A DNA stretch of 39,475 bases from UBA1740 sp045587025. Lineage in GTDB: Bacteria > Bacillota > Clostridia > Oscillospirales > CAG-272. Shown here in pieces: positions 1-8,500 of this stretch (position 1 is the stretch's first letter; each line of letters begins with the position of its first letter). The DNA lies in NCBI GenBank assembly GCA_045587025.1, contig JAZNBK010000006.1:1-39475 (forward strand), in the 5' to 3' direction. The notes under the pieces were generated by a model, which worked only from the letters and a program-made list of their open reading frames with translations, was not told the DNA's origin and searched no databases. The translations under genes and the position numbers were made by a program.

Positions 1-155
1 TGCGTGCGATATATCTTCGATGCGATATGCCCTTTGGGCGTGTAGTATGCTTGGCGCGAGGAATTTATATCATATCGCTACCGACCAAAAGGGAGGTAAT
101 ATCGCATTTTCACGCAAGCGAAAATATATCGCGTTTGCGAAAGCAAACATATCAC
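1..155. repeat. Array of short palindromes separated by ATATC words
   Basis: Several tiny stem-loops stand in a row: GCCC-TTT-GGGC at 29-39, an imperfect TTTTC/GAAAA stem capped by GCAA at 107-124, and GTTTGC-GAAA-GCAAAC at 133-148. They are separated by repeated words such as GCGATAT, CATATCGC and ATATATCGC. Two loops are GNRA-type tetraloops. An open frame crosses the block, but it has no family resemblance or ribosome binding site and I do not call it. A block of similar style ends the window at 39361-39475. Such interspersed palindromic elements are common between genes in gut Clostridia; their function is unknown to me. Confidence 0.6.
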
Positions 156-167
156 CAAAATAAAATA

Positions 168-187
168 GCATCTGTGTCTACAGATGC
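168..187. repeat. Perfect 8-bp inverted repeat
   Basis: GCATCTGT (168-175) pairs exactly with ACAGATGC (180-187) around the loop GTCT. It lies just after the palindrome array and before the terminator at 206. It may belong to the 3' end of a transcript whose gene lies to the left of the window, or be one more palindrome of the array. Confidence 0.45.
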
Positions 188-205
188 AGTGCTTGTCAAG
201 AAAAG

Positions 206-242
206 AGGACAGAGAATTTGCAGTTGCTTTCTCTGTCCTTTT
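206..242 (+). terminator. Rho-independent terminator
   Basis: AGGACAGAGAA (206-216) pairs with TTCTCTGTCCT (229-239), followed by a short T run. The 11-bp stem ends transcription entering from the left and insulates the SpoIIQ-like gene from upstream read-through. Confidence 0.7.
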
Positions 243-330
243 CCTGTCGGTAGCATCGTATTCTACCGGATTTTAAAACTTTCCTTAAGAGTACGTCCCA
301 TTCGGCGCGGCAATTTTATTTTAAAAAAGT

Positions 331-359
331 GTATAAGGAAGTGAATTTTGGTAAAAATA
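331..359 (+). promoter_or_regulatory. Candidate forespore (sigma-F/sigma-G) promoter of the spoIIQ-like gene
   Basis: GTATA at 331-335 fits the sigma-F -35 pattern GYWTA. GGTAAAAATA at 350-359 fits every defined position of the -10 pattern GGNRANANTW. The 14-bp gap is close to the usual spacing of about 15. A start near 366 would give a leader of about 25 bases carrying the ribosome binding site at 375-381. The consensus is that of Bacillus subtilis; its use here is inference, but spoIIQ is a classic sigma-F target. Confidence 0.5.
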
Positions 360-390
360 CCTGTAGAATTTCTTGAAAGGATGCATTATT

Positions 391-1068
391 ATGGAAAAAA
401 ATGAAAACGCATTAAAAGCAAACAGGATTCTCTATATCGTCATCGTAGCGGTGTTGTGCATTACTGCTCTTGTTATCGGCATAACTGCGGCGATGCAAAA
501 GGACAAAAAGCCGAGTGAGCCCCCATCAGTCACCACAGGGCCTGCCGTCACAACCGCCACGCCTTCGACGACAGCTCCTCCTCCCGTAACAGACAGCCCA
601 AACACTCTCCCTTCGTTTGTCGCGCCTGCCGCCGGCGAGGTAGTAAAGGAGCACGACCTGTCGGTGTTGGTATATTCCACTACAATGGACGACCTCAGAG
701 TTCACGCGGGAATTGACATCTGCGCTAATATCGGCGACGACGTATTGGCGGCCGCCGACGGCGAGATTACAAAAATCTACACCGACCCTATGATGGGATG
801 CTGTATCGAGATAGCTCACGCGGGAGACGCCGTGTCGGTATATAAAAACCTCTCGGTTGAAACCGCAAACGGCATTTCGGTAGGTGAGAAGGTGAAAAAA
901 GGACAGGTAATATCCTATATAGGTGATTCTGCCATGATAGAGTCGGCAGACGAGCCGCACCTGCATTACGAGCTTCTTATCAAGGGCGTAGGAGTTGATC
1001 CTATGGACTATATTTCCGAAGAGAGCAAGCTCGCCTCCTTGACTCAGGGAGAATTTTTCGAGGATTAA
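391..1068 (+). CDS. spoIIQ: SpoIIQ-like M23 (LytM) family membrane protein
   Basis: Likely the forespore half of the SpoIIIA-SpoIIQ engulfment channel. The 225-aa protein has a short cytoplasmic start, one membrane helix (about 13-34), a Pro/Thr-rich linker (about 40-75) and a LytM/M23 domain (about 80-208). Zinc ligands typical of active M23 peptidases are visible: H105 and D109 in HAGID, and H190/H192 in HLHYE. B. subtilis SpoIIQ lacks the first His, whereas clostridial SpoIIQ proteins often keep it, so this one may retain endopeptidase activity. I chose ATG 391 because GAAAGGA at 375-381 is well spaced; a TTG at 373 would overlap that site. Its partner SpoIIIAH is encoded at 31378-31947. 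A general M23 murein hydrolase is the alternative, but the single helix, linker and forespore-type promoter favour SpoIIQ. Confidence 0.75.
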   Translation: MEKNENALKANRILYIVIVAVLCITALVIGITAAMQKDKKPSEPPSVTTGPAVTTATPSTTAPPPVTDSPNTLPSFVAPAAGEVVKEHDLSVLVYSTTMDDLRVHAGIDICANIGDDVLAAADGEITKIYTDPMMGCCIEIAHAGDAVSVYKNLSVETANGISVGEKVKKGQVISYIGDSAMIESADEPHLHYELLIKGVGVDPMDYISEESKLASLTQGEFFED

Positions 1069-1092
1069 TTTTGAGAATAATTGTTTACAAAA

Positions 1093-1135
1093 AGCGCAGA
1101 GAAGTTGTTTATACTTCTCTGCGCTTAATTTTTTA
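1093..1135. terminator. Bidirectional terminator between convergent genes
   Basis: AGCGCAGAGAAGT (1093-1105) pairs perfectly with ACTTCTCTGCGCT (1113-1125). A T-rich run follows on the plus strand, and the opposite flank gives T's on the minus strand. It serves the spoIIQ-like gene and the ABC transporter gene ending at 1173. Confidence 0.8.
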
Positions 1136-1172
1136 TATGAAAATTTTTAGCCGTAAAGCCGCCTGCGTTTCT

Positions 1173-3110
1173 CTAAAAGTCCGTCGGCACGTCGTCTGCT
1201 GAAATATAATGCTGCGCCTGCGTATTAAAGAGCAGCGAATATTTTCCCTTCAGCTTCATAAGCTCCTTGTGCGAGCCCTCCTCGACCACTTCACCTTCCT
1301 GCAATACGATAATTCTCGTAGCAGTAGTTGCGGAGGAAAGGCGGTGAGAAACGAGCAGAGTGAGTTTTCCCTCTCCGAGCTGTGAGAACTGGTTGAACAC
1401 CTCTTCCTCCGCCAAAGCGTCGAGAGATGCCGTCGGCTCGTCAAGTATCATGATATCCGAATCCTTATAGAACGCTCTCGCAACCGAAAGCTTTTGCCAT
1501 TGACCAATCGAAAGCTCGATTCCGTCCTTCTCAAACATTCTCGTAAGCGGAGTTTCGTACCCATGTGGGAGCTTACCGATAAAGCCGTCCGAGTCGCTAC
1601 TCTTGGCAGAGTCAAAGACTCTTTGCTCGTTTATTTCGTTTCTGACGTCTCCAAACGTTATATTTTCCTTAACCGACAACGCATACTTTACATAATCCTG
1701 GAAGATTATTCCGTACAGGTCGTAGAGCGCTTCAAGGTCGTATTCCTTTATATCATATCCGTCAAGAAAAATTTGACCTTCCGTAGTATCGTAGAGACGC
1801 GTTAAAAGCTTTATAAGCGTCGTCTTTCCCGCTCCGTTCAAGCCCACAAGCAAAATAGTCTCTCCTGACTGCATAGTTAAGTTTACATTTTTGATTACGT
1901 ATCTATCCGAGTCGGGATACTTAAAGCTTACGTTTTTAAATTCGATTGTATGATTTGCTCCCTTTTTCGGCTTTCTTGGGGCCTCTATGCTCGGAACTAC
2001 CGTTACCTTTTCATTCATAAACACTATCATATTGTCTATAAACAAAGTGCCCTCGTAAATAGTAGCCGTTGACGTAATCAATACGCCTACGTACGAGAGG
2101 ATAGAGTTTAACGCGCCTGTGTAAAGCGAATAGTCACCTATCAGTCCGCCGTGATATATAACTCTATACGCCACGTACACAAATATCATACAGTTGGCGA
2201 ACAAAGAGAAAAATCCCACCAAGGTTTGAGAAATCTGCTCCTTGATTATAATTTTCTTAAGCCCGCGGAAATACTCTGCAAACGCCTCCTTGTATTTTCC
2301 TATCAAGGTGTCGGCAAGTCCCATAATACGTATTTCCTTCGCCTTATCCTTATCGGAGACCACCGAAGAAAAGTAAAACATTTTTCTTCTTTCCTTCGAG
2401 TGCCAGCGCATATACCTGAAATTTTTGTTTCTGTAACGGTAATTTATCAATGCGCCGGGTATTGCCATTACTATTATAATAGCAGGCGCGAGCGGATGAA
2501 GCGACGCCAAAATCAAAATAAAGCTTATCGTACTTATAAGCGCGCTTATCACTCTGAAGGTAGCGTCGAGAATGGATATCGGGCGCATTCCCGCTTCCCT
2601 GTTCGCATTCTCAAGCTTCTCATAAAACTCAGGGCGGTCAAAGCTCGATATATCGACGTTCTTCGCCTTGTTCATTATCTTCAATTTTATGTGGTTTACA
2701 ACCGTCTCTCCCGCTATCGAATTAACCATGTTGCTGATTCCCGACGTTATCTTGTTCGCAAACTGATACGCAAACTGGAAGATAAGCAACATAAAGACGA
2801 ATTTCAACTGATTAAACAAAGCGGATACAAAGGACGTCATAGGAGAGCCGAGCACGCTATTCGCTATATCGCTTTGTATAAGATTTGATATCTCGTTAAG
2901 AAGCTCCTTTGAAATCAACGCCCCTATAACCGGCAAAACACCGTTCAAGACGCAAAGAAGCGTCATAACTATTAAAATAGAGGGTTTTGCTTCCCAAACC
3001 AGCCCTACTATATAGAAAAGACGAAAGAAAAATCCCTTTATCTTAGGCAAAAATCCTTTTTCCTTGCGCTCTGCGTCCATTTGCGGACGGCTTTTCGCAT
3101 CTTTCTTCAT
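1173..3110 (-). CDS. ABC transporter, fused permease and ATP-binding protein (exporter type)
   Basis: A 645-aa half-transporter that should work as a dimer exporting an unknown substrate across the cytoplasmic membrane. The N-terminal half holds a type-I exporter membrane domain (about residues 25-345, with helices near ILIVMTLLCVLNG and ALISTISFILILA). The C-terminal half is a nucleotide-binding domain with Walker A GLNGAGKTT (about 423), a signature LSIGQWQ (about 535; the usual LSGGQ has Ile for the first Gly), Walker B MILDEP (about 553) and H-loop SHRLS (about 587). Start: ATG 3110 lies 8 bases after the GGAG site, while ATG 3116 is only 2 bases away, so the shorter form is preferred. 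It is the last gene of a three-gene unit with the TIM-barrel and phosphodiesterase genes; no substrate is suggested. Confidence 0.88.
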   Translation of the reverse strand: MKKDAKSRPQMDAERKEKGFLPKIKGFFFRLFYIVGLVWEAKPSILIVMTLLCVLNGVLPVIGALISKELLNEISNLIQSDIANSVLGSPMTSFVSALFNQLKFVFMLLIFQFAYQFANKITSGISNMVNSIAGETVVNHIKLKIMNKAKNVDISSFDRPEFYEKLENANREAGMRPISILDATFRVISALISTISFILILASLHPLAPAIIIVMAIPGALINYRYRNKNFRYMRWHSKERRKMFYFSSVVSDKDKAKEIRIMGLADTLIGKYKEAFAEYFRGLKKIIIKEQISQTLVGFFSLFANCMIFVYVAYRVIYHGGLIGDYSLYTGALNSILSYVGVLITSTATIYEGTLFIDNMIVFMNEKVTVVPSIEAPRKPKKGANHTIEFKNVSFKYPDSDRYVIKNVNLTMQSGETILLVGLNGAGKTTLIKLLTRLYDTTEGQIFLDGYDIKEYDLEALYDLYGIIFQDYVKYALSVKENITFGDVRNEINEQRVFDSAKSSDSDGFIGKLPHGYETPLTRMFEKDGIELSIGQWQKLSVARAFYKDSDIMILDEPTASLDALAEEEVFNQFSQLGEGKLTLLVSHRLSSATTATRIIVLQEGEVVEEGSHKELMKLKGKYSLLFNTQAQHYISADDVPTDF

Positions 3111-3123
3111 AGACATACTCCTT

Positions 3124-3954
3124 TTATTTACACGTCTTAATGGTTTCTTTTATTCTTAAAACGCTGTTTTTCATTTTTTGAGGATAAATTCCCCTCTCGT
3201 CCATGCTTCCGCACTCAAGCGTGGCAGTTCCTTCATAGGAAATCGAGGAAAGGAAGGAAAAGAACCTATTAAAATCTATCCAACCTTCGCCTATGTGTAC
3301 CGTCCTGAGATTATCCCAGTCCTTATAACCGCCGTTATAGTCGTTTATATGAAGGTGCGCTATGCGTCCCTTCTTCCAAAACTCGAGAAAATCTCCTTCG
3401 AGCGAGGCGTCAAGCTCGTTATGAAACGCCGCCATTTTGGTATCGAAGGTGAAGCGCGCCTCGGGATATCTGCTCGCCAGCTCTAAAATATGCTCGCTCG
3501 GATTTCTATGACGGCACACCACGTTCTCGGGCATAAGCAATATTCCGTGCGCTTTGGCTATTTCGTTAAGCTCGCCAAAGATTTTATAATTGTTTTCTAT
3601 ATTATCGTCGGAGACAGGGCCGTTCCACAAATGCAAAACCATCTTATCTGCTCCGAGCTTGTTTGCTATCTCGCAATTTTTCTTCAGGCGACAGAGCGCC
3701 TCCTTTTTACTTTCGCTGTCTCCTGCACCTATCTTTTGACCTATAAATTTATCTGCGTGAAGAATAGGTATATTAAGGTTTTCTTCATTGAAATCAGAGA
3801 CAATTTCATCTATCTTATCATACCAGGACTCATACATCATAAACTCGTAGCCGTCCGCATCCATCGTCCTGCATACTGACAAAAACGGCCTATGATTCCT
3901 GCCGTTCACCCGACCGATAAACGCCCCGGTAGATACGAAAACACTTAAATTCAA
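3124..3954 (-). CDS. Sugar phosphate isomerase/epimerase family TIM-barrel protein
   Basis: A 276-aa protein of the xylose-isomerase-like TIM-barrel (AP endonuclease 2) superfamily, whose members are metal-dependent sugar isomerases, epimerases or endonucleases. Family traits are MVLHLWNG, the metal-binding-type MPENVVCRHRNP, FTFDTKMAAFH, IAHLHINDYNGG and a C-terminal ATLECGS strand. Acidic residues and His at strand ends (E in MPEN, D in TFDT, H in LHIND, E in LECG) fit the metal site. The substrate cannot be told from sequence. Its start overlaps the end of the phosphodiesterase gene by 4 bases (3951-3954), and the ABC transporter follows within about 15 bases, so co-translation is likely. 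Confidence 0.8.
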   Translation of the reverse strand: MNLSVFVSTGAFIGRVNGRNHRPFLSVCRTMDADGYEFMMYESWYDKIDEIVSDFNEENLNIPILHADKFIGQKIGAGDSESKKEALCRLKKNCEIANKLGADKMVLHLWNGPVSDDNIENNYKIFGELNEIAKAHGILLMPENVVCRHRNPSEHILELASRYPEARFTFDTKMAAFHNELDASLEGDFLEFWKKGRIAHLHINDYNGGYKDWDNLRTVHIGEGWIDFNRFFSFLSSISYEGTATLECGSMDERGIYPQKMKNSVLRIKETIKTCK

Positions 3955-4454
3955 TCCTTTTTCCTCCCATGTGAAAGCAAAACGCCTCCGTTTACAATAT
4001 TAAGAACCCCGAAGGAATAACCGCCGTTTTCATAGTAACCGACGCTTCCCGGGTTAAAGAAATAGCAAGGTCTTTTCTCACTGTCGTATTCCTCAGAGGG
4101 GATATGCGTATGTCCGTAGATAACTATATCTATTTCATCTCTCTGCGCCTTTGCGCGAAGTTGGTCAATAGAAGCTCGCACTCCGTATTTATGACCGTGA
4201 GTTAGAAAAATCTTTTTTCCTTCAAGATAAAACGTCAGCTCATCGTCCCGAGCAAAGCCGAGCGGAGATATGCTGTAATCGTTATTTCCTCTTACGCAGA
4301 AAAACATTTTTTGAGGAAATTCCTCTATCATTTCTTCAACGTCGGAAATTCCGTCGCCTGCAAAAATTACACATTCTGCGTCTATAGAGCTTTTTATTAT
4401 ATCCCTCATTGCCGAATAACGTCCGTGCGAATCCGAAAATATAAGCGCTTTCAT
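3951..4454 (-). CDS. YfcE/MJ0936-type metallophosphoesterase
   Basis: A 167-aa calcineurin-like phosphoesterase of the small YfcE/MJ0936 family (bacterial metal-dependent phosphodiesterases of uncertain natural substrate). All core motifs are present in order: DSH near the N-terminus, AGD, GNND, THGH and GHTH, which supply the dinuclear metal ligands and catalytic His. Length is normal for the family. The ribosome binding site AAGGA is 5 bases before the ATG. It heads a minus-strand unit with the TIM-barrel and ABC genes and is divergent from the small-protein cluster at 4525. The 70-base gap must hold promoters for both directions, but I see no convincing one for this gene. Confidence 0.85.
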   Translation of the reverse strand: MKALIFSDSHGRYSAMRDIIKSSIDAECVIFAGDGISDVEEMIEEFPQKMFFCVRGNNDYSISPLGFARDDELTFYLEGKKIFLTHGHKYGVRASIDQLRAKAQRDEIDIVIYGHTHIPSEEYDSEKRPCYFFNPGSVGYYENGGYSFGVLNIVNGGVLLSHGRKKD

Positions 4455-4463
4455 ATAAGTCCT

Positions 4464-4493
4464 TTATCAAGAATTATTTCTTTTGCATATAAT
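4464..4493 (+). promoter_or_regulatory. Possible promoter of the three-gene small-protein cluster
   Basis: TATAAT at 4488-4493 is a perfect sigma-A -10, with TTATCA (4464-4469, 4 of 6) 18 bases upstream. The overlapping CATATAAT (4486-4493) also differs by only one base from the sigma-E -10 pattern CATACANT. I cannot decide between housekeeping and mother-cell control; no clear sigma-E -35 is seen. Confidence 0.35.
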
Positions 4494-4524
4494 GCCATTG
4501 ATACTATTAAGAGAGGTGAACTAA

Positions 4525-4752
4525 ATGCAATTTGATTACAATATGCTGCAATCATTATTAGCCCTGTCGGACGATCAGCTATGGCAAGCTATCTGCTCAA
4601 TAGCGAAGCAAAGCGGCGTCGTCATTCCACAATCCGCACCGCCAAGTTCTGAGCTTAAGCGGCTGAGAAACGCATTGAATAATACGCAAAATCCGAACAT
4701 ACACGAGGCGCTGCAAATCGTAAATCAATACAAGAAGCAAAAAGGCGTGTGA
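4525..4752 (+). CDS. Uncharacterised small protein, gene 1 of a three-gene cluster
   Basis: A 75-aa soluble protein of unknown function. It has an N-terminal helical part containing LSDDQLWQAICSIAKQSG, then a Pro/Ser turn (IPQSAPPSSE) and a second helical segment ending in a Lys-rich tail (NQYKKQKGV). From memory, proteins with this 'LSDxxLW...IA...G' plan and an xNxYKK end recur in Clostridia as unannotated genes; I cannot check this here. A strong AGAGGTGA site precedes the ATG at 4525. The stop and the next ATG form TGATATG, a 1-base gap implying translational coupling to the second gene. It is not a shadow frame: codon use and ribosome binding site are good and no gene lies opposite. Confidence 0.75.
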   Translation: MQFDYNMLQSLLALSDDQLWQAICSIAKQSGVVIPQSAPPSSELKRLRNALNNTQNPNIHEALQIVNQYKKQKGV

Positions 4753-4753
4753 T

Positions 4754-5152
4754 ATGAACGGAAACGTAAACGCGCCCGACATCGGCGGAATTTTAAACGG
4801 ACTGTTATCGAACCCAAACGCGCTTTCCGCTATGCTCTCGGTTTTGGGCAACTTAAGTAAAAATCAAAATGCAAAGCAAGAGGAAGTTCAAAAAAGCGAG
4901 CAGGACGACAAAATATCTGTTTTTTCAAACACAGATAATTCCCCTCCCCCACAGCAAAATATCCCCACTGCGTCTTTTCAACCGTCTGATCTGCCGAAAA
5001 AACCGCAATTTTTAGAGCATAACAAAAGAGAGGAAAGAGAAAAAACTCTTCTGCTTGCGCTCAAGCCCTTTTTGAGCAAGAGCAAATGCGAGACCATAGA
5101 CATATTTATAAAGCTACTTGACATTATCACGTTAATAGGAAGGGTGAAGTGA
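4754..5152 (+). CDS. Uncharacterised protein, gene 2 of a three-gene cluster
   Basis: A 132-aa protein of unknown function in three parts. An N-terminal Gly/Asn/Leu segment (about 8-36) has the plan of an amphipathic helix. A Gln/Glu/Ser/Pro-rich linker of low complexity (about 37-90) follows, with a run of prolines near 64-66. The C-terminal helix pair (about 91-130) contains REKTLLLALKPFLS and then ETIDIFIKLLDI. I recall the 'LLxALKPFLS...ID' end as a recurring, unannotated clostridial motif, but have not verified it. No signal peptide or membrane helix is evident. It is coupled on both sides by TGATATG junctions, so all three proteins are probably made together. Confidence 0.72.
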   Translation: MNGNVNAPDIGGILNGLLSNPNALSAMLSVLGNLSKNQNAKQEEVQKSEQDDKISVFSNTDNSPPPQQNIPTASFQPSDLPKKPQFLEHNKREEREKTLLLALKPFLSKSKCETIDIFIKLLDIITLIGRVK

Positions 5153-5153
5153 T

Positions 5154-5534
5154 ATGTATAGCAGAAACTTTAACATAACCAAGCCGACAGATACGTCCGA
5201 AATTCCCGAAAACTATTCGGGAATTGCCCTGTCGGCAAAGGAAAAGGAAGAAAAGCAGGATGAGGCGCTCATCAATACGCCCTCTGATAACGCAGAAAAT
5301 TTTGAAAACACTAACGTTCAGGAAACGTTTAATTTTATCGAGCGTGAAAAAAATGATGACCGTCAAAACGGGCAAAGGAGTAACCGCCTTTTCTCAGGAA
5401 TTTTAGATAAATTCGGAATTAAAGGCATTGAAAGCTCTGATATCACTATTCTCGTCATCGCCATTCTTCTTTTGAGCGGAGAGGACGAGGACTATACGTG
5501 GCTTTTGTTGCTCCTTTTACTGATAGTGCATTGA
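5154..5534 (+). CDS. Uncharacterised protein with Leu-rich hydrophobic C-terminus, gene 3 of cluster
   Basis: A 126-aa protein of unknown function. Residues 1-90 are polar and probably disordered, with many Glu, Asp, Asn and Lys. The C-terminus holds two hydrophobic stretches: about 96-108 (ITILVIAILLLS) and 115-126 (seven consecutive leucines, then IVH), split by an acidic GEDEDYT turn. Each stretch is short for a membrane helix, so a membrane-dipping hairpin or an oligomerising Leu-rich tail are both possible. GGAAGGGTGA precedes the ATG, and the start is coupled to gene 2 (TGATATG). The gene ends only 23 bases from the convergent polC stop, with no strong terminator between them. Confidence 0.72.
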   Translation: MYSRNFNITKPTDTSEIPENYSGIALSAKEKEEKQDEALINTPSDNAENFENTNVQETFNFIEREKNDDRQNGQRSNRLFSGILDKFGIKGIESSDITILVIAILLLSGEDEDYTWLLLLLLLIVH

Positions 5535-5556
5535 TTTTGCCCGTTTTGAAGCAAAT

Positions 5557-8500
5557 TTAGAAAAAGGTAAACTGGTTTGTCTCGGATAAATTTTTTAATG
5601 CGCCGTGAGAGCGTAAAAGCTCAATTACCGTCTTTGAAAGTCCCGCGCGAGTACGCAGGTCGGCAACCGAAAATATTTCTCCCTGATTTCTCGCCTCGAC
5701 TATCTTTTGCGCCGCCGTTTCTCCAAGTCCCGCAAGAGATGAAAAAGGAACTCTTATCTTCCCGTTTTCGGGAAGATAAGCGCTTGCATCAGACTTATAA
5801 AGGTCTACGGGAAGATACTGGACGCCTCTTGCAAGACTTTCTCGCACGAGAAGCATAGTAGAATAAAGCTCCTCCTCCTTCTGCGTTACCGTCTCGTTTT
5901 TGTCCTTTTTTCTCCTGTCTATATCGTCTAACAAGCTCGTTATATAATGCTTTCCTCTCATTACTATCTCGGCGTCAAATCCGCCGGGCGCGGCTGAAAG
6001 GAACGCGGCGTAAAACTGCATTGGATAATAGATTTTATACCAGCCAAGTCGGATAGCCGACATAACGTACGCGGCAGCGTGCGCCTTCGGGAACATATAC
6101 TTGATTTTTTTGCAGGATGCGATGTACCACTCGGGCACGTCGTGCGCCTTCATTTCATCCACCCATTCGGGTTTAAGCCCCTTTCCCTTTCGTACCGATT
6201 CCATAATGGTGAAGGAAAGGGAGTTGTCAAGACCGTATCTTATCAAGTCGTTCATTATGTTATCACGGCATCCGATAACCTGAGAAATATTACATATTCC
6301 TTCTCTTATGAGGTCCTGGGCGTTTCCCGTCCAGACGTCCGTGCCGTGAGAAAGTCCCGATATCTGCAAAAGGTCGGAAAAGGATTTCGGCTTCGCCTCC
6401 TCAAGCATTCGGATAGCAAAGCGAGTACCAAACTCGGGCAAGCCGTAGGTACCCAAGGTAGAGCCGATCTCCTCCTCGCTGACGCCTAACGGCTCGCAGG
6501 TGAGGAAAAGATTATAAACTGCGGGATCGTTCATCTTCACGTCTAAGACCGACGTGTCTGTATAACGCTCGAGCATTTTATATTTCGTCGGAATATCGTG
6601 CCCAAGCTCGTCGAGCTTCAGTATCGTATCGTGAAGGTACGAGAACTGGAAGTGTGTGGTTATGATATCGGACGTCGCGTCGTCTGCGGGGTGCTGAACG
6701 GGAGTAAAATCATAAATATCGTACTCCTTCGGCACGACGATAACACCTCCGGGATGTTGTCCTGTCGTTCGCTTTACGCCCTCGCAATGCGTTATGATAT
6801 TGGATATCTCCGCCTTCGGCAGAGAAATATTGCGATCTTCAAGATATTTCACTACGAATCCGTACGTGGTCTTGCTCGCAAGCGTTCCTATCGTTCCCGC
6901 TCTGAACACGTGGCTTTGTCCGAAAAGCTCCTCGGTATACTTATGTACCTTACCCTGAATATCACCCGAGAAATTAAGGTCTATATCGGGCGATTTGTCA
7001 CCGTAGAAGCCGAGAAATGTTTCAAACGGTATATTGTGACCGTCAGCATACATCGGCTCGTTACATATAGGACAGTTCTTATCGGGCAGGTCAAAGCCGG
7101 AGCCGTACTCGGGGGGAATATCGAACTCGGAGTGCTTACATTTTACACAACGGTAGTGGGGTGGCAGAGGATTTACCTCAGAAATTCCCGCCATCGTAGC
7201 GACGAAGGACGAGCCGACAGACCCTCTCGAGCCAACGAGATATCCCTCGCTTTCACTGTACGAGACGAGCTTTTCGGCTATCATATAGAGAACGGCAAAG
7301 CCGTGCTTTATAATCGAGGATAGCTCCTTGTTAAGCCGCTCCTCAACCTGCGCGGGCAGATTTTCTCCGTACCATTCATGCGCTCTGTCCCAGCATTTTT
7401 TCTGCAAGTCCTCCTCGGCGCCCTCCATTTTAGGCGTATAGGTACCGTCGGGGATAGGCAAAATTGCTTCTATACTGTCGGCAATCTTGTTAGTATTTTC
7501 TACGACGACCTCGTATGCAAGCTCTTCTCCGAGATAGGAAAATTCTTCAAGCATTTCCTCGGTCGTTCTTAAATATATACCCGTATCCTTGTCCGCATCG
7601 GGCATCTTCATTCCTGAAAGCAGAATTTTTCTGTAAATTTCATCCTCTTTGTTCAAGAAGTGCGCATCACAGGTAGCGACCGTCGGCTTTCCGTGCTTCT
7701 TTCCGAGAGCGATAATTCTCTTGTTTATGCTCATTAGGGTTTCCTCATTCGGAACCTTGCCCTCGGCAATTAAAAAGCGGTTGTTGCATAACGGCTGAAT
7801 TTCAAGATAATCGTAGAAATCTATCATTTCATCTATATCCGCTTCAGATCGACCGTCAAGGATCGCCTGATAAAGCTCGCCCTGCTCGCAGGCAGAGCCG
7901 ATTATCAAGCCCTCTCTGTATCTTTCTATCAAGGTCTTGGGTATTCTCGGACGGCGTCTGTAATAGGTAAGATAGCTCTCGGATATCAGGCGATAGAGAT
8001 TTTTAAGTCCTATCTTGTTTTTCGCAAATATAATCAAGTGATGAGGGCGAAGCACAAGCGGATCCGACCTCTCGCTCATCATAGTCATCATCTGAGAAAA
8101 ATCGTAGACGCCCTCTTCCTTTAATTGACTTATCATACAGAAGAAGATAGCGGAAAGCATTTCTGCGTCGTCGGACGCTCGGTGATGATTAAATTCACCC
8201 AGCTTATAATGGTCTCTCAGCGAATCGAGGGTATGCTTTTTAAGCGAGGTGTTAAGATATCGTGAAAGCGAAAGAGTATCGAGGTAAGAATTTTCGAATT
8301 TCAATCCGCACGCTTCCGAGAACACACGGATAAAGCCGGTGTCAAAATTGGCGTTATGCGCTATTAACATTCTATCGCCCACAAAATCGAAAAAGGAAGA
8401 TAGCGCCTCTTTTATCTTCGGCGCGTCTGCGACCATTTCGTCGGTTATATGGGTAATTTCGGTAATTTCCTTAGGTATCGGCACTTCGGGATTAACGAAG

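Noticed and set aside
1..155. CRISPR array at the left end
   Set aside because: The repeated words are short, uneven and palindromic, without constant repeats and equal-length spacers, and no cas gene is present.
27..344. Open frame of 105 codons at the left end
   Set aside because: It crosses the palindrome array and the terminator at 206-242, has no ribosome binding site and an odd composition; it is almost certainly not translated.
5534..5557. Terminator between gene 3 of the small cluster and polC
   Set aside because: Only a 5-bp TTTGC/GCAAA pair is present around a 10-base loop, too weak to call.
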